Made by a program: the position numbers and the translations under genes
Part shown: positions 1 to 7,641 of the stretch, in pieces
Layout of the letters: each line of letters begins with the position of its first letter
How positions within the stretch are numbered: the stretch's first letter is position 1
The notes under the pieces: model-generated
Database searches by the model: none
Seen by the model: the letters and a program-made list of their open reading frames with translations, nothing else
What the model was told of the DNA's origin: nothing
NCBI GenBank assembly: GCA_964495345.1
Contig: CAZBVV010000031.1
Location: 1-17,103 of the forward strand
Reading direction: 5' to 3'
DNA: 17,103 nucleotides
DNA from: UBA1081 sp964495345
Lineage (GTDB): Bacteria > Bacillota > Clostridia > Oscillospirales > Acutalibacteraceae

Positions 1-2721
1 CCTTTCGGCGGTGCGGCAACCTGTATCGGCGGTGCTATCCGTGACCCCCTTTCAGGTCGTTCGTATGTATATGCGGCTATGCGTGTTACAGGTGCAGGTG
101 ACCCTCTTGTTCCCGTTAAGGATACAATCAAGGGTAAGCTTCCCCAAAGAAAGATTGTTACTACTGCGGCTGCAGGTTATTCATCATACGGCAACCAGAT
201 TGGTCTTGCAACAGGTCAGGTTGACGAAATTTATCACAGCGGCTATGTTGCAAAGCGTATGGAAATCGGTGCAGTTATTGCTGCTGCTCCCGCTGAAAAC
301 GTAAGAAGAGAATGTCCCGATCCCGGTGATATTGTTATTCTTCTTGGCGGCAGAACAGGTCGTGATGGTTGCGGCGGTGCAACAGGTTCATCAAAATCAC
401 ACACTCTCGAATCACTTGAAAACTGTGGTGCAGAGGTACAGAAAGGTAACGCTCCCGAAGAAAGAAAGCTTCAGCGTCTTTTCAGAAATGCAGAGGCTTC
501 AAGACTTATCAAGCGTTGTAATGACTTCGGTGCAGGCGGTGTTTCCGTTGCAATAGGTGAGCTTGCAGACGGTCTTGATATTGACCTTAATGCAGTACCC
601 AAAAAGTACGAGGGTCTTGACGGCACAGAGCTTGCAATCAGCGAATCACAGGAAAGAATGGCTGTTGTTGTTGAAGCAAAGGATGTTGCAAGATTTGTTG
701 AAATTGCAAACAGCGAAAACCTTGAAGCAACAGTTGTAGCAAAGGTTAAGGCTGACCCCAGACTTACAATGACATGGAACGGTAAGGTTATTGTTGACCT
801 TTCAAGAGAGTTCCTTAACTCCAACGGTGCACAGAAGCATATTGACATTATGCCCGAAAAGTGCAAGTCATACGATAAAGCTACAGTTACCGATTTTGAA
901 AGTGCATACAAAAATCTTGCAGGCGACCTTAATGTCTGCTCAAAGAGAGGTCTTTCCGAGCGTTTTGACTCCACAATCGGTGCAGGTACAGTTCTTATGC
1001 CTTTCGGCGGTAAGAATCAGCTTACCCCCATTCAGGCTATGGTAAATAAGGTTTCTGTTGAAAAACAGCATACGGATACCTGTTCATATATGGCATGGGG
1101 CTACAATCCCTTTATTATGGAAAAGAGCCCTTATCACGGTGCATATCTTGCTGTTGTTGAATCAGTTGCAAAGCTTGTTGCAACAGGTGCAAAGTTTGAG
1201 GACGTATATCTTACATTCCAGGAATATTTTGAAAAGCCTGAAAAGAGTCCTGCTCGTTGGGGTAAACCTCTTTCAGCACTTCTTGGTGCATTCAAGGCAC
1301 AGATGGACTATGAAATTGCATCAATCGGCGGTAAGGACTCAATGAGTGGTACGTTTGAAGATATTGATGTTCCTCCCACACTCGTTTCATTCGCTGTTAC
1401 AACAGGTAATGTAAATGAGGTAGTTTCTCCCGAATTCAAAGGTGCAGGTCATAAAGTTGTTATCCTTAAACCCGAATGCGATGAAAACGGACTTCCCGTT
1501 GCATCTTCTGAAAAGGCACTCTTTGATGAAGTATACGGATATATGAGCAAGGGCATTGTAGAAGCTTGCTATACTCCCACATACGGCGGTGTTGCAGAAG
1601 CTGTTATGAAGATGTGCTTCGGTAACGGCATCGGTTTTGAGTACAGCGATGCTGTTGAACTTTCCGATATTTTCGGTTACAACTACGGTGCATTTATTCT
1701 TGAACTCAATACAGAAGATGAAATCGGCACACTTTTAGGCTACACAACACTTGAAGAAACAATCAAGTACGCAAATACAGAAATTGAGCTCTCTTCACTT
1801 CTCGATATTTATGAAAACAAGCTTGAGCCTATCTATTCCTGCAATATTGAGCAGGATAACAAGGAAATTCCCGCATTCTCATACAATGCTGAAACAAGAG
1901 TTGCTCCCGCAATCAAGGTTGCTAAGCCCAAAGTGCTTATTCCCGTATTCCCCGGCACAAACTGTGAATTTGATACAGCAAAAGCTCTTATGACAGCAGG
2001 TGCAGATCCCGAAATCTTTGTTATAAAGAACCTTTCAGCTTCGGCTATTGCTGAATCTGTTGATGCATTTGCTGAAAAAGTTAAGCAGTCACAGATTATC
2101 TTCATTCCCGGCGGTTTCTCCGGCGGTGACGAGCCCGACGGTTCAGGTAAATTCATTACAGCATTCTTCCGTAATGGTGCTGTTAAAGAACAGGTACACG
2201 AGCTTCTTAAAAACCGTGACGGTCTTATGGCAGGTATCTGTAACGGCTTCCAGGCACTTATCAAGTTAGGTTTAGTTCCTTACGGTGAGATAATTGATAC
2301 AGATGCATCATGCCCCACTCTTACATACAACACAATCGGCAGACATCAGTCAAGACTTGTCCGCACAAGAATTGCATCCAACAAGTCCCCATGGCTTATG
2401 GAAACAAATGTTGGCGATGTTTACACAGTACCCATTTCTCACGGTGAAGGCAGATTCCTCTGCTCAGATGAACTTGTCAAGGAGCTTGCGGCTAACGGTC
2501 AGATTGCAACACAGTATGTTGACCTTAACGGCAACCCCACAACAGACATTCATTTCAATCCCAACAACTCCGTATGTGCTATTGAGGGTATTACATCACC
2601 CGACGGCAGAGTTCTTGGTAAGATGGGTCACTCCGAGCGTATCGGCAACGGTCTTTATAAGAATGTTGACGGCGATTTCAATATCGGTATGTTTACATCA
2701 GCTGTTAAATATTTCAAGTAA
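1..2721 (+). CDS. purL: Phosphoribosylformylglycinamidine synthase, single-chain form (5' end outside window)
   Basis: ATP- and glutamine-dependent conversion of FGAR to FGAM, the fourth step of de novo purine synthesis in the cytoplasm. The reading frame is open from base 1, so 906 codons are visible; the family form found in clostridia is usually about 1,230-1,290 residues, so roughly the first 330 are missing. Visible order: the end of the first AIRS/PurM-like half starting with PFGGAATCIGG..RDPLSG, its FGAGGVSVAIGELADGLDIDL-type core (visible residues about 177-198), a second AIRS-like half with GGKDSMSGTFED (about 443), and a C-terminal class I glutamine amidotransferase. The amidotransferase has the nucleophile Cys in GICNGFQ (visible residue 747) and the His and Glu of ISHGEGRF (814 and 816). 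The fusion of PurL and PurQ activities is seen directly. It ends at TAA followed by a strong terminator. No frameshift is seen. Recognition of the family is secure; the start cannot be assigned. Confidence 0.97.
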   Translation, partial: PFGGAATCIGGAIRDPLSGRSYVYAAMRVTGAGDPLVPVKDTIKGKLPQRKIVTTAAAGYSSYGNQIGLATGQVDEIYHSGYVAKRMEIGAVIAAAPAENVRRECPDPGDIVILLGGRTGRDGCGGATGSSKSHTLESLENCGAEVQKGNAPEERKLQRLFRNAEASRLIKRCNDFGAGGVSVAIGELADGLDIDLNAVPKKYEGLDGTELAISESQERMAVVVEAKDVARFVEIANSENLEATVVAKVKADPRLTMTWNGKVIVDLSREFLNSNGAQKHIDIMPEKCKSYDKATVTDFESAYKNLAGDLNVCSKRGLSERFDSTIGAGTVLMPFGGKNQLTPIQAMVNKVSVEKQHTDTCSYMAWGYNPFIMEKSPYHGAYLAVVESVAKLVATGAKFEDVYLTFQEYFEKPEKSPARWGKPLSALLGAFKAQMDYEIASIGGKDSMSGTFEDIDVPPTLVSFAVTTGNVNEVVSPEFKGAGHKVVILKPECDENGLPVASSEKALFDEVYGYMSKGIVEACYTPTYGGVAEAVMKMCFGNGIGFEYSDAVELSDIFGYNYGAFILELNTEDEIGTLLGYTTLEETIKYANTEIELSSLLDIYENKLEPIYSCNIEQDNKEIPAFSYNAETRVAPAIKVAKPKVLIPVFPGTNCEFDTAKALMTAGADPEIFVIKNLSASAIAESVDAFAEKVKQSQIIFIPGGFSGGDEPDGSGKFITAFFRNGAVKEQVHELLKNRDGLMAGICNGFQALIKLGLVPYGEIIDTDASCPTLTYNTIGRHQSRLVRTRIASNKSPWLMETNVGDVYTVPISHGEGRFLCSDELVKELAANGQIATQYVDLNGNPTTDIHFNPNNSVCAIEGITSPDGRVLGKMGHSERIGNGLYKNVDGDFNIGMFTSAVKYFK

Positions 2722-2730
2722 TTCAAAAAT

Positions 2731-2759
2731 AAAACCGAAGTCATTTGACTTCGGTTTTT
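2731..2759. terminator. Bidirectional intrinsic terminator between purL and the convergent unknown gene
   Basis: A perfect 13-bp inverted repeat (2731-2743 and 2746-2758, core ACCGAAGTCA/TGACTTCGGT) with a T-tract on both strands because the stem is flanked by A and T runs. It lies 10 bases after the purL stop and 4 bases after the stop of the convergent minus-strand gene, so it can end both transcripts. Confidence 0.92.
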
Positions 2760-2762
2760 GTG

Positions 2763-3722
2763 TTATTCGGGATATTTTATTTTTTGCCAAACAGGATTTA
2801 AATTTAGCGATTTTGCGTATTCGTTTAATTCCTTTTGACTGTTGAAAATTATATATTCATCTGTTTGAGTATCAATAAAAACAAATGCTTCGGTATAAAT
2901 ATCAAGAAGAAATTTTTTGTCTGTAATATTTTGTGGGTTATATTCTATAATCGGATTTTCTTCTATTTCATAGTCATAACCCTCAAGATATCTGAATCGG
3001 AAAGATAAATATCGGTCTGTGATAAAATATTTATCAATAGTGCCTGCAAACAACAGTGTAGAATCCTGATAAACTGTTTCATAATATCCGGTTTTATTCA
3101 ATGTAAGCTTCCAGCCGTTCAAATCAATATGAATTTCTTCAGGGTTTGAACTGTAACCTTTGGGGTAGTACCATAATCCTAATTGAATATTATTTTTTGT
3201 GCAGTAATCACACAACTCATTCATTGAGTCGAACTCAAGCATTGTGTCTGTATTGCAATTGTAAAGAATATTTTTATCGGTAATTATTTCATCATGATTG
3301 AATTTATACAATGTTGTTTCATCTTCAATATATTCCGCATCATATGTCTGATCTCTGTCGAGAAAACGGATTGCAATGTATCCGTCATCTGAGAATGCGT
3401 ATTTGAAAAATTTTCCACGTTCAGTGGTTATATCTTTATCTTCACCGAGATAAGTCAGTCTTGTTTCAAAAGAATTGTCGCCATACTCGATAGCATATTC
3501 TCCGAACAGAGTGTGGGTATATGTCGGTCCGCCTTCTCGTTTAAGAACAGTTCCGTCGGCAAATGTAACGATTTTTTCATCTTCTGGAACTTCAGATGGT
3601 CCGAAGATTAAATGCGCAATTAAATAAGGACCTGCAAAATATGTTAATGCAAAAAACACAATTGACACTAAAATAATAATGATAATTTTTTTTGGTGTTT
3701 TTTTATGATTTTGTCTTTCCAT
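2763..3722 (-). CDS. Membrane-anchored protein of unknown function with internal duplication
   Basis: I do not recognise the family. The start is set at the ATG at 3722 (MERQNHKK), preceded by GAAAGGGG seven to eight bases upstream; an ATG 33 bases further out has no good ribosome binding site and would fall on the -10 region. The protein is 319 residues. It has a short lysine-rich N-terminus, one hydrophobic segment at about 12-40 that should act as an uncleaved anchor, and an acidic, Tyr/Asp/Glu-rich outer part with no Cys lipobox. The outer part seems to contain two copies of a beta-rich unit. GYIAIRFLD..ITDKNILYN..LEFDSMNELCDYC (about 114-174) matches RYLSFRFRYLE..ITDKKFLLD..IIFNSQKELNEYA (about 237-303) in order, each ending in a short helix and a Trp. 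The gene is monocistronic, with its own promoter. An extracytoplasmic sensing or binding role is only a guess. Confidence 0.8.
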   Translation of the reverse strand: MERQNHKKTPKKIIIIILVSIVFFALTYFAGPYLIAHLIFGPSEVPEDEKIVTFADGTVLKREGGPTYTHTLFGEYAIEYGDNSFETRLTYLGEDKDITTERGKFFKYAFSDDGYIAIRFLDRDQTYDAEYIEDETTLYKFNHDEIITDKNILYNCNTDTMLEFDSMNELCDYCTKNNIQLGLWYYPKGYSSNPEEIHIDLNGWKLTLNKTGYYETVYQDSTLLFAGTIDKYFITDRYLSFRFRYLEGYDYEIEENPIIEYNPQNITDKKFLLDIYTEAFVFIDTQTDEYIIFNSQKELNEYAKSLNLNPVWQKIKYPE

Positions 3723-3742
3723 AAAAATGCCCCTTTCTTTTA

Positions 3743-3771
3743 ATAGTAGCATCATAAAAATTTAAAGTCAA
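3743..3771 (-). promoter_or_regulatory. Sigma-A-type promoter of the unknown membrane-protein gene
   Basis: On the minus strand TTGACT (3771-3766), a 17-base spacer and TACTAT (3748-3743). Transcription would start about 14 bases before the ATG at 3722, giving a very short leader that holds only the ribosome binding site. Confidence 0.7.
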
Positions 3772-3793
3772 CATAAGTTACATAATTGTAATT

Positions 3794-3827
3794 AAAAACT
3801 CCGAAGTCGTAAGACACCGGAGTTTTT
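3794..3827 (-). terminator. Intrinsic terminator of the GH78 gene
   Basis: Stem AAAAACTCCG (3794-3803) with CGGAGTTTTT (3818-3827), with an inner GTC-GTAA-GAC step. On the minus strand it starts 17 bases after the GH78 stop and ends in a T-tract. Its flanking A run also makes it usable on the plus strand. Confidence 0.88.
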
Positions 3828-3843
3828 GTTTCCTGATTTTTAA

Positions 3844-6024
3844 TTAAAACTGATATTCACCTGCGGTAATTTCAGTTTCCTTACCGTCTATAACAACTGT
3901 TGCTGTGCATCCTTCGGGAACTGAAAATGAGTATGTAACTACGCCGTTTTCTCTTTTCCATTCGGACTTGACAGTACCGTGTCTTGATTCGATAGATGCC
4001 TTTGCAAAGTCAAGTCTGTCATCTGTAAGGGGTTCAAAAATTATATGCTCAAAGCCGGGCTTTGATTCGTCAATTTTTATACCTGCTGCATCTCCGTAAA
4101 GCCAGTCAGCAACAGAGCCGTAAGCGTAGTGGTTAAATGAATTCATTGAATCGCTCCACATTGTGCCGTCTTCACGCATACCGTCCCAATGCTCCCAAAT
4201 TGTGGTTGCCCCCATTTTAACAGAGAACAGCCATGAGGGATATTCCTCACGAAGAAGCAAATCGTATGCGGTCTTTGTGTAACCGTTGTCGCTGAGAGCA
4301 TGGAGAAGATAAGGTGTACCAACAAAACCTGTTTTAAGATGTCCGCATTCGGTAACAAGCTCGTTGAGCTGTTTTGCGGTTTCGGGAATGTTGTCGCTTA
4401 TTCCGAAATGACAGGCAAGTACACAAGCGGTCTGTGTTGCGTATTCGGGCAAGATTCTACCGTCTTTCATATACTTATTTCTGAAAGCCTGAATAAATTT
4501 TTCACGCATATCGGGAATACTGTCAGCATCTTTGCCGCATACAGCACAGGATTTTATATAAATCTCACTTGAATAAATGAAAAATGCAGTTGCGATAAGG
4601 TCTTTGTCTGTACCGTGACTGCAATCCTCAGGAGAACTGCCGTCAAGATTGAGCCAGTCACCGAAATGGTGTCCCTTTGCCCATATATTATCCCATGTAT
4701 GATATTCTATGTATTCAAGATAATCTCTCATTGATTTGAGTGAATCATGGAGAAGCTGTTTGTTGTTGTATGTCTGATAAATCTGCCAGGGGCATATTGT
4801 TGCCGCATCTGCCCACGCGGCGGAGCATTCGTCGTCGGGCTGGAATACATTGGGGATTACATGAGGAACAGCACCCCAATTTGTCTGGTCTGCACGCAGG
4901 TCAGCAAGCCATTTTATAAAGAATTTTTCAACATCATAGTTGTATGATGCTGTTTTAACGAATACCTGTGCATCACCTGTCCAGCCGAGTCTTTCATCAC
5001 GCTGAGGGCAGTCTGTGGGAACATCAAGGAAATTGCCTTTCTGACCCCATATGACGTTACTGAAAAGTTTGTTTACTCTTTCATCGGAACATTCAAAATA
5101 GCCTGTTCTCTTTATATCGGAATGAACGACAATAGCTGTAAAATTCTCTGCTTTTACCTCGTCGCTCCAATTTTCAAGTCTGATGTAACGGAAGCCGAAG
5201 AAATTATAACGTGGTTTGCAGATATGTTCTTCACCGTCGCATATAAATGCGGATTCAGCTTTTGCACTGCGGTAGTTGTCGGTATAAAAATTGCCGTCTG
5301 CATCAAGAACTTCCGCATGGTGAATAACTGCCTTTTCGCCCTTGTTACCCTTGATTTTAAACTGAACATATCCTGTCATATTCTGACCGAAATCAAGCAC
5401 AGTTTCACCTTTTGGCGTAATAATGATTTCTTTAACCGAAATATGTTCATGTTCTGTGATTAATTCACCGTCACGGTCAATAAGATTTTCATTGTTGCAG
5501 GGGAATGCAATTGACGGCATAGGATTTTCGTCAATAAATGAAGCATCGTAGGTGCAACCGTTGTAAAGATGTGAATAAACTGTTTTTCCTTTGCGGCTCA
5601 ACCAGCTATCGTCTGTATAAACAGTTTCGGTTGTGCCGTCATTATATTCAATCTCGATTGCGGCAATAACTGCAGTTTCACCTACGCCTAAGAATTTAGT
5701 CTGCAATTTTGATGAATTGAAATGGGTTAAACCTTTCCATCCGGGAGCAACACCGATGATGATTGTATTGTTATTATTCAATAAAGATGTTATGTCGTAT
5801 GTTTCAACTTGCAATCTTTTCTGATATGCTGTCCAACCGGGTGCGAAAATATAATTTCCCACTCTTTCGCCGTTGATTTCCACATCGTAAACACCATAAG
5901 CCGTAGCTTCAAGAGTAGCTTTTTTTACAGGTTTTGAAAGAGTGAATTCCTTTATAAATTCACAGGACGCATCTTCAATTATTTTAGAACTTTTTATCCA
6001 TTGTGCATTGAGAATATTTTTCAT
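3844..6024 (-). CDS. Family GH78 alpha-L-rhamnosidase, cytoplasmic
   Basis: Releases terminal alpha-L-rhamnose from plant glycosides or polysaccharide fragments by an inverting mechanism. The start is the ATG at 6024, behind AAAGGAGAAATCAA; the longer reading 57 bases upstream lacks a ribosome binding site and runs into the promoter. The 726 residues have the family order: an N-terminal lectin-like beta domain (TAYGVYDVEINGERVG at about 41-56, APGWTAYQKRLQ at 61), a second beta domain with LDFGQNMTGYVQF (about 210), an (alpha/alpha)6 catalytic barrel and a C-terminal beta domain. In the barrel, the block DCPQRDERLGWTGDAQ (338-353) carries the acidic residues and the presumed general acid Glu344. 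ATTIWEHWDG (606-615) carries Glu611, presumed general base, followed by SFNHYAYGSVADWLYG. There is no signal peptide, so it should act on imported oligosaccharides. It is shorter than the 880-960 residues common in the family, which suggests one accessory beta domain fewer. It is a single-gene unit; no rhamnose catabolic genes are next to it. Confidence 0.94.
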   Translation of the reverse strand: MKNILNAQWIKSSKIIEDASCEFIKEFTLSKPVKKATLEATAYGVYDVEINGERVGNYIFAPGWTAYQKRLQVETYDITSLLNNNNTIIIGVAPGWKGLTHFNSSKLQTKFLGVGETAVIAAIEIEYNDGTTETVYTDDSWLSRKGKTVYSHLYNGCTYDASFIDENPMPSIAFPCNNENLIDRDGELITEHEHISVKEIIITPKGETVLDFGQNMTGYVQFKIKGNKGEKAVIHHAEVLDADGNFYTDNYRSAKAESAFICDGEEHICKPRYNFFGFRYIRLENWSDEVKAENFTAIVVHSDIKRTGYFECSDERVNKLFSNVIWGQKGNFLDVPTDCPQRDERLGWTGDAQVFVKTASYNYDVEKFFIKWLADLRADQTNWGAVPHVIPNVFQPDDECSAAWADAATICPWQIYQTYNNKQLLHDSLKSMRDYLEYIEYHTWDNIWAKGHHFGDWLNLDGSSPEDCSHGTDKDLIATAFFIYSSEIYIKSCAVCGKDADSIPDMREKFIQAFRNKYMKDGRILPEYATQTACVLACHFGISDNIPETAKQLNELVTECGHLKTGFVGTPYLLHALSDNGYTKTAYDLLLREEYPSWLFSVKMGATTIWEHWDGMREDGTMWSDSMNSFNHYAYGSVADWLYGDAAGIKIDESKPGFEHIIFEPLTDDRLDFAKASIESRHGTVKSEWKRENGVVTYSFSVPEGCTATVVIDGKETEITAGEYQF

Positions 6025-6052
6025 TTGATTTCTCCTTTCGGTTGATATTGTA

Positions 6053-6081
6053 ATTGTATCACAGTATAAACTGAAATTCAA
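6053..6081 (-). promoter_or_regulatory. Promoter of the GH78 gene
   Basis: Minus strand TTGAAT (6081-6076), 17 bases, TACAAT (6058-6053), about 29 bases before the ATG at 6024. It lies directly downstream of the terminator of the neighbouring PHP gene. Confidence 0.6.
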
Positions 6082-6090
6082 TGATGAATA

Positions 6091-6122
6091 AAAAAGAAAA
6101 CTGCTCCGAACTGACGGAGCAG
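6091..6122 (-). terminator. Intrinsic terminator of the PHP-domain gene
   Basis: Perfect 8-bp stem CTGCTCCG/CGGAGCAG (6101-6108 and 6115-6122), followed on the minus strand by TTTTCTTTTTT. It starts 12 bases after the stop of the PHP gene. Confidence 0.9.
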
Positions 6123-6134
6123 AAATTTGTGAGT

Positions 6135-7460
6135 TTAAATGTTGTCAAGAGCAACAGCTCTGTAAATAAGCTCGCCGATAAGGGTTCTTCTGAGTTTGAG
6201 ATAGAGATTGTAGAAGTAATTGCCGATTGTTCCGTAATCGGGGTCTTCGGGAAGCTCAAACTGATATGATTCAAAGTTGCCGTCATCAGTAACGAAAGGC
6301 TGTGAAAGAACGATACCGCCCTCATTCTTAATCTGGAAACGAACATATGAATGAATCTTATCGCTGTACATATCAAGGTCAATCGAATCGCCGTAAGCAA
6401 TAATTTCACCGTCTGCAATCCACTCTACTGTATAGTCAGAATTGGATTCGATTGTAACAGAAATAGTATCTTCAATTTCGTCAACAACAATGTTTGTAAC
6501 TACTGCATAGTCACCGTTGCCTTCGAATTCTTCACCCATTTCTACTTTTGAAATAGTTGAGCAAGCAAAGAATGTGCCGTTCTCCATAGCTGTACGCAGA
6601 GCCTCGTTTGTATTTTCAGGCATAAGGAACATTTCTGCTGTAAGACCGATTGTTGAAAGCCAATGTGAGTCGTCGTTTGAGAAGCCCCATACAACCCTGC
6701 CTCTGGGTACAGTGTACATAAGAATGTTATCCCAGATAATACGGTCATGTCTTGCAACGCCGTCACCTTCGTTATAAACCTCAATACCTACGCAGCTTTC
6801 ATATTTCATATAAATTTCGCACCAGTCTTTAAGGTTTGCGTAATCATAAGCTCTGCTTATATCACCGCTTGCATTATAGAAGTCACCGGGATGATTGATA
6901 AATGAAATACCGCCTGCTTTTTCTGTTTCTGCAACAGGAGTTTCATAATCTTCCTCGATACCCCAAATACCCTGACCGTAGCCACAGAAGAATCCGTTAA
7001 TATGATTCTTTCTCATAACAACACCGTTCATTTCGATGCCCTTTTCAACGTCAAGCATGCCTCTGCCGTCACGGTCTGCACCTGTTGTAATTTCTTTATA
7101 TCTTTGAGAATCCAAAGGTTCAAGCTTTTTAATGTATTTGTTGTAGCCGATAAGGGGGAGCATTTCGGGAATTTTGTCCCAACCCTGGTTGACAACACCG
7201 TGGTCTGTGATAGCAAGAATATCGTAACCCTGAGCATAATATTCTTCAACAACATCTGTAATTGCCATTTCACCGTCGCTGTAAAGGGTGTGAGCGTGGA
7301 GCATTGCTTTGTAATGATTCCAGCTTTCCCAATCAACGGTTTCGTAGGGGTCTGTGATTTTGTAGTCAACATCTTCTGCCGCCATCGCAGGTAATGCACA
7401 GCTTGCAAGCATTAATGCACAAAGAAATGTTGCTATAGCTTTTTTGAAAAAGGATTTCAT
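6135..7460 (-). CDS. Exported PHP-domain metal-dependent phosphoesterase-like protein
   Basis: A 441-residue protein whose core is a PHP (polymerase and histidinol phosphatase) domain, a metal-dependent phosphoesterase fold. The start is the ATG at 7460 behind AGGAGGAAAACTT; it gives a proper signal sequence, whereas the start 33 bases upstream does not. Metal-ligand motifs are visible in order: MLHAHTLYSDGE (His55, His57, Asp62), AITDHG (Asp86, His87), GIEMNG (Glu142), KNHINGFF (His153), SFINHPGDF (His190) and SNDDSHWL (Asp263/264, His266). Residues about 330-420 look like a beta-sandwich add-on. The N-terminus KKAIATFLCALMLASCALPAMAAED can be read as a lipoprotein (lipobox LASC, Cys21) or as a signal peptidase I substrate (AMA before Ala28), so it is either anchored to the membrane or secreted. 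Most characterised PHP enzymes are cytoplasmic. The substrate is unknown; an extracellular phosphoester or nucleotide is plausible. It is a single-gene unit with its own promoter and terminator. Confidence 0.9.
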   Translation of the reverse strand: MKSFFKKAIATFLCALMLASCALPAMAAEDVDYKITDPYETVDWESWNHYKAMLHAHTLYSDGEMAITDVVEEYYAQGYDILAITDHGVVNQGWDKIPEMLPLIGYNKYIKKLEPLDSQRYKEITTGADRDGRGMLDVEKGIEMNGVVMRKNHINGFFCGYGQGIWGIEEDYETPVAETEKAGGISFINHPGDFYNASGDISRAYDYANLKDWCEIYMKYESCVGIEVYNEGDGVARHDRIIWDNILMYTVPRGRVVWGFSNDDSHWLSTIGLTAEMFLMPENTNEALRTAMENGTFFACSTISKVEMGEEFEGNGDYAVVTNIVVDEIEDTISVTIESNSDYTVEWIADGEIIAYGDSIDLDMYSDKIHSYVRFQIKNEGGIVLSQPFVTDDGNFESYQFELPEDPDYGTIGNYFYNLYLKLRRTLIGELIYRAVALDNI

Positions 7461-7491
7461 AAGTTTTCCTCCTAAAATATCTTTATAATTC

Positions 7492-7521
7492 ATAATAGCA
7501 CTTTTTGGTATACAAATGCAA
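7492..7521 (-). promoter_or_regulatory. Probable promoter of the PHP-domain gene
   Basis: Minus strand TTGCAT (7521-7516), 18 bases, TATTAT (7497-7492), about 32 bases before the ATG at 7460. Confidence 0.5.
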
Positions 7522-7561
7522 TAGCTAATTGCTGAATTATGGAATTTTGTTGCTTATGCAT

Positions 7562-7593
7562 AAAAATGAGCACCAAAATCGGTGCTCATAATT
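7562..7593 (-). terminator. Intrinsic terminator of typA
   Basis: 9-bp stem ATGAGCACC/GGTGCTCAT (7566-7574 and 7581-7589) with a 6-base loop, followed on the minus strand by TTTTTA. It lies about 50 bases after the typA stop. Confidence 0.88.
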
Positions 7594-7609
7594 TTATTTC
7601 AAGATAAAT

Positions 7610-7641
7610 AATTATGCATTATGCATTGTGAATTATGCATT
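7610..7641. repeat. AT-rich short direct repeat between typA stop and its terminator
   Basis: The 11-mer AATTATGCATT occurs at 7610-7620 and again at 7631-7641, with a truncated copy (ATGCATT) at 7621-7627 between them. The last copy runs into the typA stop codon. A related palindrome TTATGCATAA lies at 7554-7563 on the other side of the terminator. Confidence 0.65.

Noticed and set aside
471..974. A 167-codon minus-strand open frame inside purL
   Set aside because: It lies wholly within the well-conserved purL frame, has low-complexity Ser/Thr-rich sequence and no ribosome binding site; it is a shadow frame.
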